Below are positions 38,701-44,886 of a stretch of 48,642 nt of DNA, piece after piece; the stretch's first letter is position 1, and each line of letters begins with the position of its first letter. Source of the stretch: Pyropia haitanensis (lineage: Eukaryota > Rhodophyta > Bangiophyceae > Bangiales > Bangiaceae); NCBI GenBank assembly GCA_008729055.1, contig SDUX01000185.1:1-48642 (forward strand). Reading direction: 5' to 3'. A program made the translations under genes and the position numbers. The notes beneath the pieces were generated by a model. It was not told the origin of the DNA. It worked only from the letters and a program-made list of their open reading frames with translations, and did no database searches.

Positions 38701-40131
38701 CTTCTTCCGCCTCGCTCCCCCGCTCGCTGTCCGGGTTCGCCCCCCGGTCGTGCCTGCGGTGGTCGGCCGCTTCTCCCCCCTTTTGCCCCTGTTGCCCCTT
38801 TTGCCCCTTTCGCGTGTCCGCCTGCAGCCGCGCTCCGGCGGCCGATTGGCTTGCTGCTTTATTCCAGCCTACTCCGCCCGCTCGCGTCCGCGCTTCCCCC
38901 GCCCGTCGTGCTGGGGTGGTTGGCCGACCCGTTCGTTGGCGCGTCCGTTGGCTGCCCGCGCGTTTTGTGGGCGCCGGTTTCCCCGTGTCATTTTGTGGAT
39001 GGTTTTTGCCCCGTGGGGGTCCCGCCGCCAGGTGTGCGGTCGGCGCCCAAGTTCCGCCCTCACCCGTCCCCGCCGTGTGACGGGCGGCCCGCGCCGGGGC
39101 CAGTTTGGGTGGCGGGGCGCCCTTTGTGGCCACTGTTGGACCCTTTCTGGCGACTTTCCCGTGAATTTTCTTTGCAGTTATGGACAGTTCTTGCCCCCAT
39201 TGCCCTTTGTGTCCTCATTTGGCCCCCTTTTTGCCCCCTTTTTGCCCCTTCTTCCCCCTTCCTCCCCCTTGTGCCCCTTTTGCCCCCTTTTGCCCCTTTT
39301 GCGTCTCCAGCGATGCTGCACCGATCCGGCGGCCGATTGGCGCGCTCCTTCATTCCAGCCTAGTCCCCGCTCGATGTCCGAGGTTCGCCCCCCCGGTCGT
39401 GCTGCGGTGGTCGGCCGCTTCTCCCCACTTTGCCCCTGTTGCCCACTTTTGCCCCCTTTCGCGTGTCAGCATGCGCACGCGCTCCGGCGGCCGAATTGGC
39501 TTGCATGCTTTATTCCAGCCTACATCCGCCCGCTCGACGTCCGAGCTTCCCCCGCACCGTCGTGCCTGGGGTGGTTGGCCGACCCGTTCGTTGGCGCGTC
39601 CGTTGGATGCACGAGCGTTTTGTGGAGCGCCGGTTTCCACGTGTCAATTTTGTGGATGGTTTTTGCCACGTGGGGGTCCCGACGCCAGGTGTGACGGTCG
39701 GCGACAAAGTTCCGCCCTCCACCGTCCACGCCCGTGTGCGGGCGGAACGCGCCAGGGGCAGTTTGGGTGGCGGGGCGCACTTTGTGGCCACTGTTGGACC
39801 CTTTCTGGCGACTTTCCCGTGAATTTTCTTTGCAGTTATGGAAGTTCTTGCCCCCATTGCCCATTTGTGTCCTAATTTGGCCCCCTTTTTGCCCACTTTT
39901 TGCCCACTTCTTACCCACTTCCTACCCCTTGTGCCCACTTTTGCCCACTTTTGCCCCTTTTGCGTCTACAGCGATGCTGCACCGATCCGGCGGCCGAATT
40001 GGCGCGCATCCTTCATTCCAGCCATAGATCCACCCGCTCGATGTCCGAGGTTCGACCCCCACGGTCGTGCATGGGGTGGTAGGCCGCTTCTCCCCACTTT
40101 TGCCCACTGTTGCCCACTTTTGCCCACTTTC

Positions 40132-40260
40132 GCGTGTACAGCAATGCAGCACGCGCTCCGGCGGCCGAATTGGCTTGCATGCTTTATTCCAGCCATACAT
40201 CCGCCCGCTCGAGTCCGAGCTTCCACCCGCACCGTCGTGCATGGGGTGGTTGGCCGACCC
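40132..40260 (+). repeat. Module A of the unit
   Basis: About 129 bp starting GCGTGTACAGC and ending GGCCGACCC. It is paralogous to module B in the same unit: both share CTACAGC/GTACAGC, TCCGGCGGCCGAATTGG, CCAGCCATA, the CCGCTCGA block, GTCGTGCATG and GGTGGT. Hand alignment gives roughly 19 mismatches in 127 positions, about 85% identity. Contains GCATGC at 40,177-40,182. In A-free copies it begins GCGTGTCCCGCCCTGC. Confidence 0.85.
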
Positions 40261-40313
40261 GTTCGTTGGCGCGTCCGTTGGATGCAACGAGCGTTTTGTG
40301 GAGCGCCGGTTTC

Positions 40314-40319
40314 CACGTG
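40314..40319. other. CACGTG palindrome 1 in the core
   Basis: CACGTG in TTCCACGTGTCAA. It is one of three such hexamers per A-bearing unit. CACGTG is the classic E-box/G-box recognised by bHLH proteins (and bZIP proteins in plants). Binding here is untested and may be chance. A-free copies read CCCGTG. Confidence 0.45.
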
Positions 40320-40343
40320 TCAATTTTGTGGAATGGTTTTTGC

Positions 40344-40349
40344 CACGTG
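40344..40349. other. CACGTG palindrome 2 in the core
   Basis: CACGTG in TGCCACGTGGGGG, 30 bp after the first site. With the leading C and trailing G it forms the octamer palindrome CCACGTGG. Confidence 0.45.
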
Positions 40350-40352
40350 GGG

Positions 40353-40383
40353 GTCCCGACAGCCAGGTGTGACGGTCGGCGAC
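40353..40383 (+). repeat. Inverted repeat 1 (short hairpin) in the core
   Basis: Arms GTCCCGAC (40,353-40,360) and GTCGGCGAC (40,375-40,383) pair over 8 bp with one bulged C, around a 14-nt loop. In A-free copies the arms read GTCCCGCC and GTCGGCGCC, so the pairs involving A are lost. No function is assigned. Confidence 0.65.
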
Positions 40384-40387
40384 AAAA

Positions 40388-40429
40388 GTTCCGCCCTCAC
40401 ACCGTCCACGCCAGTGTGACGGGCGGAAC
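40388..40429 (+). repeat. Inverted repeat 2 (15-bp hairpin) in the core
   Basis: Arms GTTCCGCCCTCACAC (40,388-40,402) and GTGTGACGGGCGGAAC (40,414-40,429) are reverse complements apart from one extra base, around an 11-nt loop. The same arms recur in the next clean copy near 41,757. A chance 15-bp stem is unlikely in a unit this size. In A-free copies CACAC becomes CCCCC and GGAAC becomes GGCCC, while the partner GTT and GTGTG are unchanged, so the stem ends unpair. This gives the direction of change: the A-bearing form is original. Confidence 0.8.
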
Positions 40430-40495
40430 GCGCAGGGGACAGTTTGGGTGGCGGGGCGCACTTTGTGGCCACTGTTGGACCACTTTCTGGCGACT

Positions 40496-40505
40496 TTCAC
40501 GTGAA
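40496..40505. other. TTCACGTGAA perfect palindrome in the core
   Basis: A 10-bp perfect palindrome centred on a third CACGTG. It reads TTCCCGTGCC in A-free copies, where the symmetry is lost. It is preserved in the neighbouring A-bearing copy near 41,865; the copy near 41,180 has an indel. Confidence 0.55.
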
Positions 40506-40523
40506 TTTTCTTTGCAGTTATGG

Positions 40524-40644
40524 AAGTTCTTGCCCCCAATTGCCCATTTGTGTCCTAATTTGGCCCCCTTTTTGCCCACTTTTGCCCCTTCTTACCCACT
40601 TCCTACCCACTTGTGCCCACTTTTGCCCACTTTTGCCCACTTTT
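40524..40644 (+). repeat. Long pyrimidine tract with 10-bp period
   Basis: A C- and T-rich tract made of TTTTGCCCAC-like decamers. CCC runs fall at 40,606, 40,616, 40,626 and 40,636, exactly 10 bp apart. On the - strand this gives GGG runs with 7-nt spacers, which meets the usual G-quadruplex pattern; the + strand could form an i-motif. In A-free copies the C runs read CCCCC, extending the apparent G runs. Its length varies between copies through run-length differences. Such tracts are hard to sequence accurately. Confidence 0.8.
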
Positions 40645-40770
40645 GCGTCTACAGCGATGCTGCACACGATCCGGCGGCCGAATTGGCGCGCATCCTTCTT
40701 CCAGCCATAGATCCACCCGCTCGATGTCCGAGGTTCGACCCCCACGGTCGTGCATGCGGTGGTAGGCCGC
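40645..40770 (+). repeat. Module B of the unit
   Basis: About 126 bp starting GCGTCTACAGC and ending GGTAGGCCGC, a diverged copy of module A (about 85% identical by hand). It carries GTTCGACCC at 40,733-40,741, which fits the loose RNA polymerase III B-box pattern, but no A box is seen at the right distance and no tRNA fold is possible. The CTGGGG/CTGCGG variant used to define blocks lies here (CATGCGG in this copy). Confidence 0.85.
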
Positions 40771-40814
40771 TTCTCACCCACTTTTGCCCACTGTTGCCCC
40801 TTTTGCCCACTTTC
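40771..40814 (+). repeat. Short pyrimidine tract before the next module A
   Basis: About 44 bp of CCCAC and TTTTG decamers, the counterpart of the last part of the long tract. Because both modules are preceded by the same TTTTGCCCAC motif, the ancestral duplication probably included the tract end. Confidence 0.7.
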
Positions 40815-43800
40815 GCGTGTACAGCAATGCAGCACGCGCTCCGGCGGCCGAATTGGCTTGCATGCTTTATTCCAGCCATACATCCGCCCGCTCGACGTCC
40901 GAGCTTCCACCCGCACCGTCGTGCATGGGGTGGTTGGCCGACCCGTTCGTTGGCGCGTCCGTTGGATGCAACGAGCGTTTTGTGGAGCGCCGGTTTCCAC
41001 GTGTCATTTTGTGGAATGGTTTTTGCCACGTGGGGGTCCCGACAGCCAGGTGTGACGGTCGGCGCCAAAAGTTCCGCCCTCCACCGTCCCGCCAGTGTGA
41101 CGGGCGGAACCGCGCAGGGGACAGTTTGGGTGGCGGGGCGCACTTTGTGGCCACTGTTGGACCACTTTCTGGCGACTTTCACCGTGATTTTCTTTGCAGT
41201 TATGGAAGTTCTTGCCCCCATTGCCCATTTGTGTCCTAATTTGGCCCCCTTTTTGCCCCCTTTTTGCCCACTTCTTACCCCCTTCCTCCCACTTGTGCCC
41301 ACTTTTGCCCCCTTTTGCCCCCTTTTGCGTCTACAGCGCTGCTGCACCCGATCCGGCGGCCGGATTGGCGCGCATCCTTCTTCCAGCCATAGATCCACCC
41401 GCTCGATGTCCGAGGTTCGACCCCCACGGTCGTGCATGCGGTGGTAGGCCGCTTCTCACCCCTTTTGCCCACTGTTGCCCACTTTTGCCCCACTTTCGCG
41501 TGTACAGCAATGCAGCACGCGCTCCGGCGGCCGAATTGGCTTGCCATGCTTTATTCCAGCCATACATCCGCCCGCTCGACGTCCGAGCTTCCACCCGCAC
41601 CGTCGTGCATGGGGTGGTTGGCCGACCCGTTCGTTGGCGCGTCCGTTGGATGCAACGAGCGTTTTGTGGAGCGCCGGTTTCCACGTGTCAATTTTGTGGA
41701 ATGGTTTTTGCCACGTGGGGGTCCCGACAGCCAGGGTGTGACGGTCGGCGACAAAAGTTCCGCCCTCACACCGTCCACAGCCAGTGTGACGGGCGGAACG
41801 CGCAGGGACAGTTTGGGTGGCGGGGCGCACTTTGTGGCCACTGTTGGACCACTTTCTGGCGACTTTCACGTGAATTTTCTTTGCAGTTATGGAAAGTTCT
41901 TGCCCCAATTGCCCATTTGTGTCCTAATTTGGCCCCCTTTTTGGCCCACTTTTTGCCCACTTCTTACCCACTTCCTACCCCACTTGTGCCCACTTTTGCC
42001 CCACTTTTGCCCCTTTTGCGTCTACCGCGCTGCTGCCCCCGCTCCGGCGGCCGATTGGCGCGCATCCTTCCATTCCAGCCATGATCCACCCGCTCGCTGT
42101 CCGAGGTTCGCCCCCCCCGGTCGTGCATGCGGGTGGTGGCCGCTTCTCCCCACTTGCCCCTGTTGCCCACTTTTGCCCACTTTCGCGTGTACCAGCCATG
42201 CCGCACGCGCTCCGGCGGCCGATTGGCTTGCATGCTTTCTTCCCGCCCATCATCCGCCGCTCGATGTCCGAGCTTCCACCCGCACCGTCGTGCATGGGGT
42301 GGTTGGCCGACCCCGTTCGTTGGCGCGTCCGTTGGCTGCCCCGCGCGTTTTGTGGCGCGCCGGTTTCCCCGTGTCCCTTTTGTGGCCTGGTTTTTTGCCC
42401 CGTGGGGGTCCCGCCCGCCCGGTGTGCCGGTCGGCGCCCCCCGTTCCGCCCTCCCCCCGTCCCCGCCCGTGTGCCGGGCGGCCCGCGCCGGGGCCGTTTG
42501 GGTGGCGGGGCGCCCTTTGTGGCCCCTGTTGGCCCCTTTCTGGCGCCTTTCCCGTGCCTTTTCTTTGCCGTTTCTGGCCCGTTCTTGCCCCCCTTGCCCT
42601 TTGTGTCCTCCTTTGGCCCCCTTTTTTGCCCCCCTTTTTGCCCCCTTCTTCCCCCCTTCCTCCCCTTGTGCCCCCTTTTGCCCCTTTTGCCCCTTTTGCG
42701 TCTCCCGCGCTGCTGCCCCCGCTCCGGCGGCCGCCTTGGCGCGCCTCCTTCCTTCCCGCCCTCGCTCCCGCTCGCTGTCCGCGGTTCGCCCCCCGGTCGT
42801 GCCTGCGGTGGTCGGCCGCTTCTCCCCCCCCTTTTGCCCCCTGTTGCCCCCTTTTGCCCCTTTCGCGTGTCCCGCCCTGCCGCCCGCGCTCCGGCGGCCG
42901 CCTTGGCTTGCCTGCTTTCTTCCCGCCCTCCCTCCGCCCGCTCGCCGTCCGCGCTTCCCCCGCCCCGTCGTGCCTGGGGTGGTTGGCCGCCCCGTTCGTT
43001 GGCGCGTCCGTTGGCTGCCCGCGCGTTTTGTGGCGCGCCGGTTTCCCCGTGTCCCTTTTGTGGCCTGGTTTTTGCCCCGTGGGGGTCCCGCCCGCCCGGT
43101 GTGCCGGTCGGCGCCCCCCGTTCCGCCTCCCCCGTCCCCGCCCGTGTGCCGGGCGGCCCGCGCCGGGGCCCGTTTGGGTGGCGGGGCGCCCTTTGTGGCC
43201 CCTGTTGGCCCCCTTTCTGGCGCCTTTCCCGTGCCTTTTCTTTGCCGTTCTGGCCCGTTCTTGCCCCCCTTGCCCCTTTGTGTCCTCCTTTGGCCCCTTT
43301 TTGCCCCCTTTTTGCCCCCTTCTTCCCCCCTTCCTCCCCCTTTTGCCCCCTTTTGCCCCTTTTGCCCCCTTTTGCGTCTCCCGCGCTGCTGCCCCCCGCT
43401 CCGGCGGCCGCCTTGGCGCGCCTCCTTCCTTCCCGCCCTCGCTCCCCCCGCTCGCTGTCCGCGGTTCGCCCCCCCCGGTCGTGCCTGCGGTGGTCGGCCG
43501 CTTCTCCCCCCTTTTGCCCCCTGTTGCCCTTTGCCCCCTTTCGCGTGTCCCGCCCTGCCGCCCGCGCTCCGGCGGCCGCCTTGGCTTGCCTGCTTTCTTC
43601 CCGCCCTCCTCCGCCCGCTCGCCGTCCGCGCTTCCCCCGCCCGTCGTGCCTGGGGTGGTTGGCCGCCCCGTTCGTTGGCGCGTCCGTTGGCTGCCCCGCG
43701 CGTTTTGTGGCGCGCCGGTTTCCCCGTGTCCCTTTTGTGGCCTGGTTTTTTGCCCCGTGGGGGTCCCGCCCGCCCGGTGTGCCGGTCGGCGCCCCCGTTC

Positions 43801-44886
43801 CGCCCTCCCCCGTCCCGCCCGTGTGCCGGGCGGCCGCGCCGGGCCCCGTTTGGGTGGCGGGGCGCCTTTGTGGCCCCTGTTGGCCCCCTTTCTGGCGCCT
43901 TTCCCGTGCCTTTTCTTTGCCGTTCTGGCCCGTTCTTGCCCCCTTGCCCCTTTGTGTCCTCCTTTGGCCCCCTTTTTGCCCCCTTTTTGCCCCCTTCTTC
44001 CCCCCTTCCTCCCCTTGTGCCCCTTTTGCCCCCTTTTGCCCCTTTTGCGTCTCCCGCGCTGCTGCCCCCGCTCCGGCGGCCGCCTTGGCGCGCCTCCTTC
44101 CTTCCCGCCTCGCTCCCCCCGCTCGCTGTCCGCGGTTCGCCCCCCCCGGTCGTGCCTGCGGTGGTCGGCCGCTTCTCCCCCCTTTTGCCCCCTGTTGCCC
44201 CCTTTTGCCCCCTTTCGCGTGTCCCGCCCTGCCGCCCGCGCCTCCGGCGGCCGCCTTGGCTTGCCTGCTTTCTTCCCGCCCTCCCTCCGCCCGCTCGCCG
44301 TCCGCGCTTCCCCCGCCCCGTCGTGCCTGGGGTGGTTGGCCGCCCGTTCGTTGGCGCGTCCGTTGGCTGCCCCGCGCGTTTTGTGGCGGCGCCGGTTTCC
44401 CCGTGTCCCTTTTGTGGCCTGGTTTTTGCCCCGTGGGGGTCCCCCCGCCCGGTGTGCCGGTCGGCGCCCCCGTTCCGCCCTCCCCCGTCCCGCCCGTGTG
44501 CCGGGCGGCCCGCGCCGGGGCCCGTTTGGGTGGCGGGGCGCCCTTTGTGGCCCTGTTGGCCCCCTTTCTGGCGCCTTTCCCGTGCCTTTTCTTTGCCGTT
44601 CTGGCCAGTTCTTGCCCCCCCTTGCCCCTTTGTGTCCTCTTTGGCCCCCTTTTTGCCCCCCTTTTTGCCCCCTTCTTCCCCCTTCCTCCCTTGTTGCCCC
44701 TTTTGCCCCCTTTTGCCCCTTTTGCGTCTCCAGCGCTGCTGCCCCGCTCCGGCGGCCGCCTTGGCGCGCATCCTTCCTTCCCGCCCTCGCTCCCCCGCTC
44801 CTGTCCGCGGTTCGCCCCCCCGGTCGTGCCTGGGTGGTCGGCCGCTTCTCCCCCTTTTGCCCCTGTTGCCCCCTTTTGCCCCTTTC

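Larger units (their letters stand above)
40261..40523 (+). repeat. Unique core of the unit
   Basis: About 263 bp between module A and the long pyrimidine tract, with no counterpart after module B. It opens with two near-identical decamers, GTTCGTTGGC and GTCCGTTGG. It then holds two hairpins (40,353-40,383 and 40,388-40,429), three CACGTG sites and the palindrome GTGGCCAC at 40,465-40,472. It ends TTTTCTTTGCAGTTATGG, which looks like a splice acceptor, but nothing else supports an exon. Confidence 0.82.
40132..40814 (+). repeat. Reference A-bearing repeat unit (683 bp)
   Basis: Best-resolved copy with adenines. Layout: module A 40,132-40,260; core 40,261-40,523; pyrimidine tract 40,524-40,644; module B 40,645-40,770; short tract 40,771-40,814; the next GCGTGT starts at 40,815. 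Stop codons are frequent in all frames, so no coding potential survives once A is present. Its non-A bases agree with the block IV unit at 32,056-32,740. Confidence 0.9.
38826..42310. repeat. Adenine-bearing island of the satellite
   Basis: About five units in which the + strand contains A at normal density (about 99 in the 683 bp unit starting at 40,132). Outside it, A is almost absent. The left edge is gradual: As appear at 38,826 and fill in over about 1 kb. The right edge is sharp: As are dense to 42,310, and the next one is at 44,607. At both edges A sites are a mixture of A, C, missing base, or A plus C. I take this island as the only stretch where the true sequence of the satellite can be read. 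Confidence 0.93.
27351..44886. repeat. Array block IV (type c units, includes the adenine-bearing island)
   Basis: Twenty-six copies with anchors at 27472, 28127, 28786, 29454, 30129, 30814, 31500, 32186, 32871, 33558, 34244, 34925, 35605, 36283, 36953, 37620, 38286, 38931, 39586, 40261, 40945, 41629, 42315, 42994, 43670 and 44346. Diagnostic variants are GGCTTGCCTGC in module A, GTCCGCGCTTCC (or GTCCGAGCTTCC where A is present), GCGCGTTTTGTGG, GCGCCGGGGCC, CCTTGTGCCCC in the tract, and CTGCGG in module B from about 28.6 kb. Copies from 30 to 35 kb are very uniform (spacing 680-687) and probably show the true unit length. The A-bearing copies share all these non-A variants, so they are ordinary members of this block. 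Confidence 0.85.

Noticed and set aside
3..39694. Giant open reading frames of about 13,000 codons on the + strand and 3,300-4,200 codons on the - strand
   Set aside because: They exist because stops cannot be spelled without A on the + strand. All frames are open alike, follow the repeat period, shift frame at indels and close where A returns. No ribosome binding site, start context or domain is present.
40261..40285. CENP-B box near the anchor (TTCGTTGG matches the first half)
   Set aside because: The second half of the box (A at the fixed position followed by CGGG) is absent in both A-bearing and A-free copies.
40501..40523. Splice acceptor and exon start (TTTTCTTTGCAG followed by ATGG)
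   Set aside because: A short pyrimidine run plus CAG is common in this sequence; no donor site, branch point context or open frame follows once A is present.
40645..40770. tRNA gene or tRNA-derived SINE in module B, from the B-box-like GTTCGACCC
   Set aside because: No A box at a suitable distance, and the flanking bases cannot form a T-arm stem (only two pairs). Module A lacks the motif.
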